64,000 bases of DNA, from positions 1-64,000 of the forward strand of contig JAGBNN010000001.1 of assembly GCA_017634385.1 (NCBI GenBank), in the 5' to 3' direction. The DNA comes from Bacilli bacterium (GTDB lineage: Bacteria; Bacillota_I; Bacilli_A; RF39; UBA660). Below are positions 43,631 through 52,743 of this stretch, in pieces (the stretch's first letter is position 1; every line of letters begins with the position of its first letter). The notes beneath the pieces were generated by a model. That model saw only the letters and a list, made by a program, of their open reading frames with translations. It was not told where the DNA came from and ran no database searches. A program made the translations under genes and the position numbers.

Positions 43631-43653
43631 AAAATGGCTTATTGAGCCATTTT
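43631..43653 (-). terminator. Terminator of the kinase-like gene
   Basis: AAAATGGCT-TATTG-AGCCATTTT hairpin with T run on the minus strand, overlapping the gene end. Confidence 0.8.
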
Positions 43654-44415
43654 TAATTCTAACTTTTTTTCTTCTTTTAATTGAATAAGAAATTGCTTCA
43701 TTAATTCATAATTAAATCTTCCATGACGTATTTCTGATAAAATATCTGGATTTATTTTAGTATTTTGAAATAATTCTTCTAAATAATCTTCATCTAAATG
43801 ATCTTCATCTTCATATGATTCTATATCAAAATAAAATAATTTTTCTAATATTAATAAATATAGATTCTCATACATCTTATTTCTATAATAATCTTTATCG
43901 TAATCCTCTAATTTTGTAGATTTACCATCAGTATCAATTATTCTTATTTTTTTTAGTTTTGGCAATAATACATTTTTAGGAGTTAAATCTACATAATATA
44001 TTCCATTTTTTTCAAGTTCATGTAAATTCTCATTTATTTCTAAGAATTTATTTATCTTATATTCTTTTGATGGTATATAATCTAAAATATCTAAGTTTGG
44101 TGAATATCTATGGAAATGAGTTAATGCTCCTGAAAATTCTCCATTTATAAATACAGGTCCATATACTAAATGAGTATTTTTTACTAGATTTCTTCTTTTA
44201 GCTATTTCTTCTATTCTATATTCATTATATATATCTTCTTGTTCTTCAAGCAAATTAGGCCTATATATTTTTATTAAATGTTTTTTATCTAATATATATA
44301 TTTTTCCTTCAGTTCCTTCTCCTATTTTTTTTAAATTTAATCCGTTTATATTATCAGTAAATATATATAATTTATTTCCATATAAATCATAATTATCTTT
44401 TTCAAGTTTTTTCAT
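43639..44415 (-). CDS. Protein-kinase-fold protein
   Basis: A 258-residue soluble protein with eukaryotic-like kinase landmarks: a Gly loop IGEGTEGKIYIL followed by LIKIY (Lys), a catalytic-loop match YVDLTPKNVLL (Asp, Asn), and IIDTDG in place of DFG. The segments are compressed and the C-terminal half is very acidic. Probably a small-molecule or protein kinase of the Firmicutes accessory type. I start at the ATG at 44415 with AAAGGATG upstream; an ATG at 44466 is unlikely. It is 69 bp from nifJ. Confidence 0.68.
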   Translation of the reverse strand: MKKLEKDNYDLYGNKLYIFTDNINGLNLKKIGEGTEGKIYILDKKHLIKIYRPNLLEEQEDIYNEYRIEEIAKRRNLVKNTHLVYGPVFINGEFSGALTHFHRYSPNLDILDYIPSKEYKINKFLEINENLHELEKNGIYYVDLTPKNVLLPKLKKIRIIDTDGKSTKLEDYDKDYYRNKMYENLYLLILEKLFYFDIESYEDEDHLDEDYLEELFQNTKINPDILSEIRHGRFNYELMKQFLIQLKEEKKLELKMAQ

Positions 44416-44473
44416 GTTATCATCCTTTAGCAATAAAAATATACTATTTATTTTAGATAAAGTCAATATAAAA

Positions 44474-44491
44474 CTAAGTATTTCTACTTAG
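44474..44491 (-). terminator. Terminator of nifJ
   Basis: CTAAGTA-TTTC-TACTTAG hairpin overlapping the gene end, followed by TTTTA on the minus strand. Confidence 0.6.
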
Positions 44492-47400
44492 CTTTATAAT
44501 TTTTATAATATTCAAATCTTTCTTTTGCATTTTCTTTATTTTGATTTAATAATTCTTTAGCAAGTTTACTATCTACTGCTTTTAACATAGTATATCTGTT
44601 TTCACCTTCTAAGAACTTATCATATAAATCAAAGTCTGGATTTTTAAAATCAAGTTCAAATTCTTTTTTATCACCATCATATCTAAATATTGGGAAATAT
44701 CCTGATTGTACTGCAAGTCTTTCTTCTTCTATTGATTTACTCATTCCTTTTTTAATACCATGATTTATACATGGAGCATATGCGATTATTAATGATGGTC
44801 CATTATGTTTTGCAGCTTCTTTAAATGCCTTTATAGCTTGAGCCATATTAGCTCCTAAAGATATACAAGCAACATATACATTATCATAATTCATCATCAT
44901 TTTAGCTAAATCTTTCTTATTTGTTTTCTTACCCATTGAATTAAATTTAGCGACTGCACCTTTATGTGTTGATTTACTTGATTGTCCTCCTGTATTTGAA
45001 TATACTTCTGTATCAAGTACTAATATATTTACATCTTCTCCTGAAGCCATTATATGATCTATTCCACCAAATCCTATATCATAACTCCATCCATCTCCAC
45101 CTATTATCCATACATCTTTCTTTTGAATATATCCTTTAAGTGGTATTAATTCTTTTACTTCATCGTAATTTATATTTTCCATTATTTCTTTTGTTATACT
45201 TGAATTATTCTTATTAGATAACCATTTATTAAACATTTCTATATTTTTAAGTCCTAATCTCTTTGTTAATCTATCTTTCATTATATGTTCTATTTTATTT
45301 TGCATTAAATCTATAGTTAATTTCATTCCTAAACCATATTCTGCATTATCTTCAAATAATGAATTAGACCAAGATACATTATAAGGATTAGATGGAAGAG
45401 ATCCTCCATATATAGAAGAACATCCTGTTGCATTTGCAATTATTATTCCATCATTAAATATTTGAGTTAGCATTTTTATATATGGTGTTTCTCCACATCC
45501 TGCGCATGCTCCTGAATATTTAAATAAAGCTTCATTAAACGCAAGTCCTTTTATTGTATTATCCATATATAATTTTTTATTTGTTACATCATTTATTTTA
45601 TTATTTATTCTTTCTACGTTCTTAGCATCTTCCATCATTAGAGCTTTTGCTCCTACTTTACCAGGACAAGTATTTGCACATACTCCACAGCCTGTACAAT
45701 TTTCATAAGAGAATTCTAAAGCAAATTTATATTCAGTATTTCCTATTGTATCTATTACTACTACATTAGGATTATTTTTTATTTCTTTTTCATTTAATAA
45801 TTTAGGAGTAATACATCCATGTGGACATACTATAGAACATTGATTACACTCTATACAATTTTCTTTTATCCATCTTGGTAATCTTTCTGCGATATCTCTT
45901 TTTTCCTTTTTAGTTGTATCGCATTCAAACGTACCATCTTTATGTTCTTCTAAATCTTTAGTAGTTAATTCATCACCTTTAAGATGACTTACATAATCAA
46001 ATACTCCATTTAGATTTGTTTCTTTTTCTTCTAAATCTTTCCATTCACTTTTTACTTTTATTTTTATTATATTTTCTTCTACTTCTTTTATAGAATTTAT
46101 ATTATTTTCTACTATTTCTTTTCCTTTTTTAGTAAATTTATCTTTTATAGATTTTTTTACTCCTTTTAAATATTCTTCATATGGAAGAAGTTTAGTTATA
46201 TTTATAATAGCTGATTCCATTATAGTACTTATTTTATTTGGAATATTATTTTTACTTGCTATTTTATATGCATCTATTATATAAAATTTAATATTCTTTT
46301 TAGCAAGTTGTTTCTTTATATTATTTGGAAGGAACTTTTCTAATTCTTCACCTTTCTTATCTGTATTTAATATAAATATTCCATTTTTTCTTATTCCAGA
46401 TAATACATCATATCTATTTAAATAAATATCTTTAGTTACTACTACTATATGAGGATTTTCTATATAGTAAGATGCTTTTATTTGTTCTTTATCTATTCTT
46501 ATATGACTCTTTGTTACACCACCTGATTTTTTAGAATCATATTGGAAATATCCTTGAGTAAATCCTTCTGTTGTTTCTCCTATTTGTTTTACAATATCTT
46601 TAGATGCTGAAATCATTCCATCTGATCCATATCCATATATTAACATTTCAATATTTTTCTTAGTATTTTTTAATTTTGCTTTCTTTAAACTTTTATTAGT
46701 TATATCATCTGTTATTCCTATAGTAAATGAATTAATTGGATTTTTACTATCTAAATTTTTATATACTGCATATAAATCTTCTAAATTAGTATCTTTTGAA
46801 GAAAGACCATATCTTCCTCCTACTACAAATGGTTTATTTTTAACATCATTTAATATATTTACTACATCAGTATATAATACATCTCCAGTTGCTCCTGCTT
46901 CTTTTGCTCTATCTAATACTGCTATTTTTCTTACTGTTTTTGGAAGTACGTCCATAAAATATTTTTTAGAAAATGGTCTAAATAAGTGTACTTCTATTAA
47001 ACCTACTTCTTCTTTATTTTCATTTAATATATCAACTAATTCTTTTATTGATGAACATACTGATCCCATTGCTACTATAACCTTAGTAGCATTTTTTGAA
47101 CCATAATAATTAAATGGTTTATAATTTGTTTTAAATTTATCATTTACTTTTTCCATATAGTCATTTACTATATCAGGCATTTGTTCATAATATTTATTTC
47201 TAGCTTCTATATTTTGAAAATATACATCATCATTTTGAGCAGTTCCTCTTATTTTTTTAGAATATAACATACTTTCTTTTCTAAAATTATCTATTTCTTT
47301 CTTAGGAATTAAACTCTTTATATCGTTCATATCAAATAATTCTATTTTATTAAGTTCATGACTTGTTCTAAATCCATCAAAGAAATTTACAAATGGTATT

Positions 47401-47888
47401 CTTCCTTTTAATGTTGATAGATAAGATATTAATGTCATATAAGGAACATCTTGTACTGAAGAAGATGCTAAATAAGAAAATCCACTACTTCTTGTAGCAT
47501 ATATATCAGAATGATCTCCGAATATGCTAAGTGCATGTGTTGCGACTGTTCTTGATGCTACATTTATTACACATGGTAGCATTTCTCCTGCTATTTTATA
47601 CATTGAAGGTATCATTAATAAAAGTCCTTGTGATGATGTATATGTACTTGCAATTGTACCTGTTTGAAGTGCTCCATGACAAAGTGCTATAGCTCCTGCT
47701 TCACTTTGCATTTCTACTAACTTTACTTCGCTATTAAATATATTTTTTCTTCCGTTGTTTGCCCATACATCAATATATTCACTCATTGGTGAAGCTGGAG
47801 TTATTGGATATATTCCAGCTACTTCTGTAAACATATATGATACATAACTACATGCTTCGTTACCATCTATTACTTTATATTTTTTCAT
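44484..47888 (-). CDS. nifJ: Pyruvate:ferredoxin (flavodoxin) oxidoreductase
   Basis: An 1134-residue single-chain PFOR that oxidises pyruvate to acetyl-CoA and CO2, reducing ferredoxin. Domains in order: N-terminal pyrimidine-binding domain (YPITPASPMSEY), transketolase-C-like domain, two [4Fe-4S] ferredoxin sites (CIECNQCSIVCPHGC and CTGCGVCANTCPG, about 700-760), proximal cluster CAGCGETPY, and TPP-binding GGDGWSYDIGFGGIDH. The C-terminal APCINHG Cys is present. Complete for the family. It indicates anaerobic pyruvate metabolism. ATG follows AGGTGGTAAT. Confidence 0.96.
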   Translation of the reverse strand: MKKYKVIDGNEACSYVSYMFTEVAGIYPITPASPMSEYIDVWANNGRKNIFNSEVKLVEMQSEAGAIALCHGALQTGTIASTYTSSQGLLLMIPSMYKIAGEMLPCVINVASRTVATHALSIFGDHSDIYATRSSGFSYLASSSVQDVPYMTLISYLSTLKGRIPFVNFFDGFRTSHELNKIELFDMNDIKSLIPKKEIDNFRKESMLYSKKIRGTAQNDDVYFQNIEARNKYYEQMPDIVNDYMEKVNDKFKTNYKPFNYYGSKNATKVIVAMGSVCSSIKELVDILNENKEEVGLIEVHLFRPFSKKYFMDVLPKTVRKIAVLDRAKEAGATGDVLYTDVVNILNDVKNKPFVVGGRYGLSSKDTNLEDLYAVYKNLDSKNPINSFTIGITDDITNKSLKKAKLKNTKKNIEMLIYGYGSDGMISASKDIVKQIGETTEGFTQGYFQYDSKKSGGVTKSHIRIDKEQIKASYYIENPHIVVVTKDIYLNRYDVLSGIRKNGIFILNTDKKGEELEKFLPNNIKKQLAKKNIKFYIIDAYKIASKNNIPNKISTIMESAIINITKLLPYEEYLKGVKKSIKDKFTKKGKEIVENNINSIKEVEENIIKIKVKSEWKDLEEKETNLNGVFDYVSHLKGDELTTKDLEEHKDGTFECDTTKKEKRDIAERLPRWIKENCIECNQCSIVCPHGCITPKLLNEKEIKNNPNVVVIDTIGNTEYKFALEFSYENCTGCGVCANTCPGKVGAKALMMEDAKNVERINNKINDVTNKKLYMDNTIKGLAFNEALFKYSGACAGCGETPYIKMLTQIFNDGIIIANATGCSSIYGGSLPSNPYNVSWSNSLFEDNAEYGLGMKLTIDLMQNKIEHIMKDRLTKRLGLKNIEMFNKWLSNKNNSSITKEIMENINYDEVKELIPLKGYIQKKDVWIIGGDGWSYDIGFGGIDHIMASGEDVNILVLDTEVYSNTGGQSSKSTHKGAVAKFNSMGKKTNKKDLAKMMMNYDNVYVACISLGANMAQAIKAFKEAAKHNGPSLIIAYAPCINHGIKKGMSKSIEEERLAVQSGYFPIFRYDGDKKEFELDFKNPDFDLYDKFLEGENRYTMLKAVDSKLAKELLNQNKENAKERFEYYKNYKAK

Positions 47889-47920
47889 ATTACCACCTAC
47901 AATATAATTATAACATAAAA

Positions 47921-47944
47921 AAATAACTAAGTAATTAGTTATTT
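47921..47944 (-). terminator. Terminator of the lipoprotein gene
   Basis: AAATAACTAA-GTAA-TTAGTTATTT, a 10-bp stem with T run on the minus strand. Confidence 0.8.
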
Positions 47945-48597
47945 TTATATAATAAAGTATATTCGTTTTCTTCTTTTACTATAGCTGGTTCTTTAGCTTC
48001 AGAAAGTATATATTCCATACCACTTTTCATTTCTTTATATTTTTCTACAGTTGGATTATCTACTGTAATATAATTTTCAAGTGGTTTGTGATCATTTCCC
48101 ATATCATCTCTTGTTGTTACTTTGATATTAACAACTTTATCACCTTGTTTAAACAATCCTGATATTGGCATGTAATAATCTGCACCATTTTGATGAGTAT
48201 TTACTTTTACAACACACATTTCACCAGAATATTCACAATCAATATATTCATATCCTGCATCATATCCAGTTATATTGTAATTATAAACGTATTTAGTTTC
48301 ACCATTTGCAGCTACATATTTCCATACATATTTTGGTGTTTTATATTCATCAATTTTAAAATCAGTATCTTTTACGTTTGGATCTACATTTGTTTTATAT
48401 TCTTCTACTATTTGTGCAATTGTTTGATTTGATATTACTTCTTCTGCTTCACTAGGTCCAGCTACTTCTTCTGTATAAGCTTCTGTTACAACTTCTGTAG
48501 TTGGTTGTGGATTTTCTGCTTTTTTACCACATCCTGTTAATAATAATGATGCTAACATAGTTGTATATATAGCCTTTCTTAATTTTATATTTTTCAT
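47935..48597 (-). CDS. Lipoprotein of unknown function
   Basis: A 220-residue protein with a signal peptide and lipobox LLTGC (Cys23), so it is lipidated and membrane-held outside the cell. A Thr/Glu/Val-rich linker (TEVVTEAYTEEVAGPSEAE) precedes a beta-rich domain with YVYNYNITGYDAGYEYIDCE and VVKVNTHQNG. No family recognised. It lies upstream of nifJ's 5' side with its own terminator. Confidence 0.75.
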   Translation of the reverse strand: MKNIKLRKAIYTTMLASLLLTGCGKKAENPQPTTEVVTEAYTEEVAGPSEAEEVISNQTIAQIVEEYKTNVDPNVKDTDFKIDEYKTPKYVWKYVAANGETKYVYNYNITGYDAGYEYIDCEYSGEMCVVKVNTHQNGADYYMPISGLFKQGDKVVNIKVTTRDDMGNDHKPLENYITVDNPTVEKYKEMKSGMEYILSEAKEPAIVKEENEYTLLYKNN

Positions 48598-48661
48598 AAA
48601 AATTCCCCTCTTTCAAAAAGCTTGTATATCATATCATAAATACATATATTTGTCAAAAAAA

Positions 48662-48680
48662 AAGAACATTATTTGTTCTT
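48662..48680 (-). terminator. Terminator of the second WXG-like operon
   Basis: AAGAACA and TGTTCTT arms with T run on the minus strand; overlaps the last gene's end. Confidence 0.7.
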
Positions 48681-49017
48681 AATCTGATGATATATAAGCA
48701 CTATGATCAACGTAATATTTTGATGGTGATGCTATTTGACCAATATCTAATGATTTATTTGGTAAATTTTTTTCTATTTGTAATAAATTTTCTAAATAAT
48801 TTGACCACCAATTATCTATTGAATCTCGTAATTTCATTACATTATCATAATCACCCATAATATTAGACCAAATATCTTTTAAAAAAATATTTGTATTTAA
48901 TTCTGAATACATTGATTCAAGTTTTTTATAACCAGTATTTAGATTATTTGTATAAGTTGTAAAATCACTTTGTTTCAATGCATTTAATCTATTATAACTA
49001 ACTAAAAATTCATTCAT
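48679..49017 (-). CDS. Helical protein of the second WXG-like operon
   Basis: A 112-residue helical protein with no signal peptide. Two helices flank Trp-containing turns (FLKDIWSNIMGDY; SIDNWWSNYLENL), reminiscent of WXG/LXG helical hairpins though no exact WxG is present. It is the last of four small genes (50174 to 48679) and lies 2 bp from the repeat protein gene. Inferred to be part of a T7SS-like complex. Confidence 0.5.
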   Translation of the reverse strand: MNEFLVSYNRLNALKQSDFTTYTNNLNTGYKKLESMYSELNTNIFLKDIWSNIMGDYDNVMKLRDSIDNWWSNYLENLLQIEKNLPNKSLDIGQIASPSKYYVDHSAYISSD

Positions 49018-49019
49018 AA

Positions 49020-49604
49020 TTAATGTCCCCTTCTATAAGCAGTCTGTTGTGCTGCTCTATAATTTGATGCACTTTGTGCCCTTTGGCTAGCACTTTGTTG
49101 TGCTGCTCTATAATTTGATATACTTTGTGCTCTTTGTTGTGCTGCTCTATAATTTGATGCACTTTGTGCTCTTTGTTGTGCTGCTCTATAATTTGATGCA
49201 CTTTGTGCCCTTTGACTAGCACTTTGTTGTGCTGCTTGATAATTTGATATACTTTGTGCTCTTTGTTGTGCTTTTTGATAATTTGTTGCACTTTGTTGAA
49301 GTTCTATTTTTTGTTTGATTTTTTGTTGTATTGCTTGATACGCAGTTAAACTTTTTACTCGATTTTGTGCTTGTACGTATCCTGATATATTTCTCACATT
49401 TTGTTGTGCTTTTTGATAATTTGATATACTTTGTGCTCTTTGTTGTGCATTTTGATAATTGGTACTTGAATCATCATAATAATATATATTCGACCCACCT
49501 CGTGCTGAAGAACCAGTAGCGGTTTTTGTAACTTTTCTTTGCTCAACATTCATTATTATTTGAGCTAATTCATTTAATTTTTCTATTACTGTTTCATAAT
49601 CCAT
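49020..49604 (-). CDS. 13-residue-repeat protein of the WXG-like operon
   Basis: A 194-residue protein. A short N-terminal segment (1-45; METVIEKLNEL-like helix) precedes at least nine degenerate 13-residue repeats with consensus NYRAAQQRAQSAS, interrupted by SASQ inserts. Composition (Gln, Ala, Arg, Ser) is unlike the Lys/Asn/Ile-rich neighbours. The repeat predicts a long amphipathic helix. Function is unknown; its place between WXG-like genes suggests a structural or export partner. Confidence 0.6.
   Translation of the reverse strand: MDYETVIEKLNELAQIIMNVEQRKVTKTATGSSARGGSNIYYYDDSSTNYQNAQQRAQSISNYQKAQQNVRNISGYVQAQNRVKSLTAYQAIQQKIKQKIELQQSATNYQKAQQRAQSISNYQAAQQSASQRAQSASNYRAAQQRAQSASNYRAAQQRAQSISNYRAAQQSASQRAQSASNYRAAQQTAYRRGH
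49030..49300. repeat. 39-bp minisatellite inside the repeat protein gene
   Basis: Tandem units of 39 bp (and 51-bp variants), near identical at DNA level, e.g. repeated TGTTGTGCTGCTCTATAATT. Unit length divisible by three keeps the frame open, and a second minus frame (49010-49291) stays open only because of it. Confidence 0.85.
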
Positions 49605-49619
49605 ATTGTTTCACCACCA

Positions 49620-49877
49620 TTAATTAATTTCATCGATTTGTTTTGCTAAAATAACCGCTCTTTTAAAATCTTTCATATTCTTTAATAAAATATCAATATT
49701 TTCTCCATTATTTGAAATTGCTGTTTTTAATTGTTTTGATGCATTACTTTGCCATTCAATGGAATTTAAATAATCATAAAGATTTGAATTTTTTGCTAAT
49801 TCTAAATTTAAAATAATTTCATCAATCATTCCTTCAATCTGACTTAAATTTACATCACTAAATAATTTTTCTTCCAT
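49620..49877 (-). CDS. WXG-like small protein
   Basis: An 85-residue helical hairpin with the turn IEWQSNASKQLK, close to a WXG100 core without the Gly. No signal peptide. It lies 9 bp after the first gene of the operon. Inferred T7SS-type small protein. Confidence 0.6.
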   Translation of the reverse strand: MEEKLFSDVNLSQIEGMIDEIILNLELAKNSNLYDYLNSIEWQSNASKQLKTAISNNGENIDILLKNMKDFKRAVILAKQIDEIN

Positions 49878-49886
49878 ATTTTCCTC

Positions 49887-50174
49887 CTATATTGATTTAT
49901 TCGAAAAATAATCATCAAATTTTTTATATGAATTTAAAGATAATCTTTGTTTAGTTATCATTTCTGTTGTTTTTTTATAATACTCATTACATTGATTAAT
50001 ATATTCTTCCATTATAGAAGTGAAATTTTTTGCACTAGATGATTTCCAATATTGATTTAAATCAATAAGTAAGTCTTTCATTTTTTTTGTAGAACTATTT
50101 ATTATATCTAATGAATTTTCAAATTCCGAAACATTTTTTAAAAACATATCATTTTCTATATAAATATCTTTCAC
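49887..50174 (-). CDS. WXG-like small protein (operon leader gene)
   Basis: A 95-residue helical hairpin with the turn NQYWKSSSAKNF, a WXG-like core (Ser for Gly). Similar in plan to the proteins at 9853-10134 and 10143-10439. It is the first gene behind a promoter with an overlapping palindrome. Confidence 0.65.
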   Translation of the reverse strand: MKDIYIENDMFLKNVSEFENSLDIINSSTKKMKDLLIDLNQYWKSSSAKNFTSIMEEYINQCNEYYKKTTEMITKQRLSLNSYKKFDDYFSNKSI

Positions 50175-50234
50175 AATACACCTCCATCAAATTATTATTT
50201 TTCTATATATAAAAACATCATATTTTTACATCCT

Positions 50235-50250
50235 ACTATACAAGTATAGT
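50235..50250. promoter_or_regulatory. Palindrome over the -10 of the second WXG-like operon
   Basis: ACTATAC-TT-GTATAGT, a perfect 7-2-7 inverted repeat beginning inside the -10 box. Its position suggests a repressor operator. Confidence 0.55.
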
Positions 50251-50276
50251 ATACACTTTTTTACTATTGTTTTCAA
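50248..50276 (-). promoter_or_regulatory. Promoter of the second WXG-like operon
   Basis: TTGAAA and TATACT with 17-bp spacing, about 75 bp upstream of the first gene. Confidence 0.65.
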
Positions 50277-50283
50277 GAAAAAA

Positions 50284-50304
50284 AAAGAACATTATTTGTT
50301 CTTT
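50284..50304 (-). terminator. Terminator of typA
   Basis: AAGAACA and TGTTCTT arms followed by a long T run on the minus strand; overlaps the stop. The hairpin is the same as at 48662-48680. Confidence 0.75.
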
Positions 50305-52109
50305 TCTCTTGCGTCGAATTTCTTTCTTTCTTCTGTATTTAATATTCTTTTTCTCATTCTAAAGTTTTCTGGTGTTACTTCAACTAGTTCATCAGTATTT
50401 ATATATTCAAGTGCATATTCTAATGTTATAGGTCTTGTTTTCTTTAAAACTACTGTATGATCCTTACCAGCACTTCTTGTATTTGTTAAATTTTTACCTT
50501 TAACTACATTAACTGCTAAATCGTTTTCTCTGTTATTTTCACCAACAATCATACCTTCATATACATCTACACCTGGTTCTACAAACATAATACCTCTATC
50601 TTCTAAAGCTCCAAGTGCATATGCAGTTGTTTTACCATTTTCCATAGATACAAGTACACCTAAACTTCTTTCACCAACTTCTGCTTCTGCTTTAGGTAAA
50701 TATTCTTTAAATGTATGGTTTAATATTCCATATCCTTTTGTCATTGTCATAAAGTCTGTAGAGAATCCAATTAATCCTCTTGAAGGAACTGTATAATGAA
50801 GTCTTACTAAACCTGGTAAATTTTCCATTGATTCCATAGTTCCACCTCTTCTACCTAAGGCTTCTATTATAGATCCTACACAATCTTCTGGAGATTCTAT
50901 TTGAACATCTTCATATGGTTCACATTCTTTACCATCTATTTCTTTTATAATAACTTCTGGTTTTGATACTTGAAGTTCATATCCTTCTCTTCTCATATTT
51001 TCAATTAATATAGATAAATGAAGTTCTCCTCTTCCTGATACTATCCAACTTTCAGCATCATTTGGTTGTATTTTAAGTGAAACATCACTTTCTGCTTGTT
51101 TTCTTAATCTTTCTTCTATTTTAGATGCTGTTACAAACTTTCCTTCTTTTCCTGCGAATGGTGATGAGTTAACACCAAAAGTCATTTGAAGTGTTGGTTC
51201 ATCTATTCTTAAATGAGGAAGTGCTTCTTCTTTTCCTTCAGTACATATTGTTTCACCAACTTCTAAATCTGGAAGTCCTGATATAGCAATTATATCTCCT
51301 GCAGAAGCTTCATTTACTTCTATTCTTTTAAGTCCTAAATAACCATATATTTTTTGTACTCTAAATTTCTTAATTGATCCATCTAATCTTACACATGAAA
51401 CCATTTCATTAAGCTTAATTTTACCTCTAGTAACTCTACCTACACCTATTCTTCCAACATAATCATTATAATCTAAAAGTGCTGGTTGAAATTGAAGTGG
51501 ACTTTCTTCATCCATATTTGGTTCTGGTATTTCATTTATTATTAAATCTAATATTGGATCCATTGTTTCTTTTTGTGTAGATACATCTGGATCTAATGAA
51601 CATGTTCCATTTACTGCTGATGCATATGCTACTGGGAATTCTAATTGATCTTCATTAGCATCAAGTTCTATAAGTAAATCAAGTATTTCATCTACTACTT
51701 CAGTAGGTCTTGCTGCTGGTTTATCAATTTTATTAATAACTACTATTGGTTTTAATCCAGCTTCCATGGCCTTTTTTAGTACAAATTTAGTTTGTGGCAT
51801 AACACCTTCATATGCATCCACAACTAAAAGTACACCATCTACCATGTGCATTATTCTTTCTACTTCTCCACCAAAATCAGCATGTCCTGGAGTATCTAAT
51901 ATATTTATTCTATAATCCTTATAATTAATTGCTGTTGGCTTTGCAAGTATTGTTATTCCTCTTTCTCTTTCAATATCATTTGAATCCATAGCTCTTTCAT
52001 CTACTTGTTCATTATCTCTGAATGTTCCAGATTGTTTAAGTAGTTGATCTACTAATGTAGTTTTACCATGGTCTACGTGTGCGATTATTGCTATATTTCT
52101 TTTCTTCAT
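50292..52109 (-). CDS. typA: Translational GTPase TypA/BipA
   Basis: A 605-residue ribosome-associated GTPase involved in ribosome assembly and stress responses. G motifs: [20 protein letters not shown], and NKIDKP. Switch I is [11 protein letters not shown]. The BipA-specific C-terminal domain is present ([37 protein letters not shown]). I start at the ATG at 52109, preceded by GGGAGAAG; an in-frame ATG at 52151 lacks a ribosome site. Confidence 0.96.
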   Translation of the reverse strand: MKKRNIAIIAHVDHGKTTLVDQLLKQSGTFRDNEQVDERAMDSNDIERERGITILAKPTAINYKDYRINILDTPGHADFGGEVERIMHMVDGVLLVVDAYEGVMPQTKFVLKKAMEAGLKPIVVINKIDKPAARPTEVVDEILDLLIELDANEDQLEFPVAYASAVNGTCSLDPDVSTQKETMDPILDLIINEIPEPNMDEESPLQFQPALLDYNDYVGRIGVGRVTRGKIKLNEMVSCVRLDGSIKKFRVQKIYGYLGLKRIEVNEASAGDIIAISGLPDLEVGETICTEGKEEALPHLRIDEPTLQMTFGVNSSPFAGKEGKFVTASKIEERLRKQAESDVSLKIQPNDAESWIVSGRGELHLSILIENMRREGYELQVSKPEVIIKEIDGKECEPYEDVQIESPEDCVGSIIEALGRRGGTMESMENLPGLVRLHYTVPSRGLIGFSTDFMTMTKGYGILNHTFKEYLPKAEAEVGERSLGVLVSMENGKTTAYALGALEDRGIMFVEPGVDVYEGMIVGENNRENDLAVNVVKGKNLTNTRSAGKDHTVVLKKTRPITLEYALEYINTDELVEVTPENFRMRKRILNTEERKKFDAREKNK

Positions 52110-52196
52110 AATACTTCTCCCTTTTTTTAAACCTTTGATATTATAGCACATTTTTACGAAAATACAAACAATTTACTTAATTTACTTTACATAAAA

Positions 52197-52218
52197 AAAA
52201 GAATTACATAAATTCTTT
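52197..52218 (-). terminator. Terminator of the 145-residue helical protein gene
   Basis: AAGAATT and AATTCTT arms; T run on the minus strand. Confidence 0.6.
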
Positions 52219-52641
52219 TAAATTTTCTATCTCTTCTTGTTGAAATTTTAAGAAGTCTTTACCTAAATTGTATATTTTTCTATCTACTGTATCTTTGTAA
52301 TTTTTTAGCCTAGTTTCCATATCAACAATTCCCATAGTAATACCTTCTGTTAACATATGTGCGATTGCTGAATCACTATTATCTTTGTTTACTTCTTTTT
52401 TTATTCCCATAATTGATCCCATTTTCGCCATTATTCCATTTGATTTTAATTCAAAATTATTTTTCTTTATTAATTTTTTAGATTCATCTTGAAACTTATT
52501 ATACTCTTTCATTTCATAATCTGCTAATTTCTTAATTTTATTATCTTTATCTCCTAAATCTTTTAATAAAGCTTTTATTGTAAAAACTCCCATTTCACTA
52601 TTTTTATAAATATATTCAAGTAATTCCATATTTTCATCCAT
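52204..52641 (-). CDS. Helical (ferritin-like?) protein of unknown function
   Basis: A 145-residue all-helical soluble protein with a possible four-helix plan: ELLEYIYKNSEMGVFTIKALL, DYEMKEYNKFQDES, IAHMLTEGITMGIVDME and DFLKFQQEEIENL. The pattern resembles DUF-type ferritin-like bundles, but iron ligands are not clear. I start at the ATG at 52641, with AAAGGAAG upstream. Confidence 0.6.
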   Translation of the reverse strand: MDENMELLEYIYKNSEMGVFTIKALLKDLGDKDNKIKKLADYEMKEYNKFQDESKKLIKKNNFELKSNGIMAKMGSIMGIKKEVNKDNSDSAIAHMLTEGITMGIVDMETRLKNYKDTVDRKIYNLGKDFLKFQQEEIENLKEFM

Positions 52642-52743
52642 AATTATCTTCCTTTCAATTATATTCTTTACAAATGTTTTAATTTTATTCATTGACTAAA
52701 AGAATATATCGTATATAATATTTACCCAAAGAAGGGTGAAAAT

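Noticed and set aside
44484..47888. Frameshift or truncation in nifJ
   Set aside because: All domains, both ferredoxin sites and the C-terminal Cys are present in one frame.
49010..49291. 93-residue His/Lys/Gln-repeat ORF
   Set aside because: It is an alternate frame of the 39-bp minisatellite, kept open only because the unit length is divisible by three.
49030..49300. CRISPR array
   Set aside because: The repeats are contiguous and coding, with no unique spacers and no cas genes nearby.
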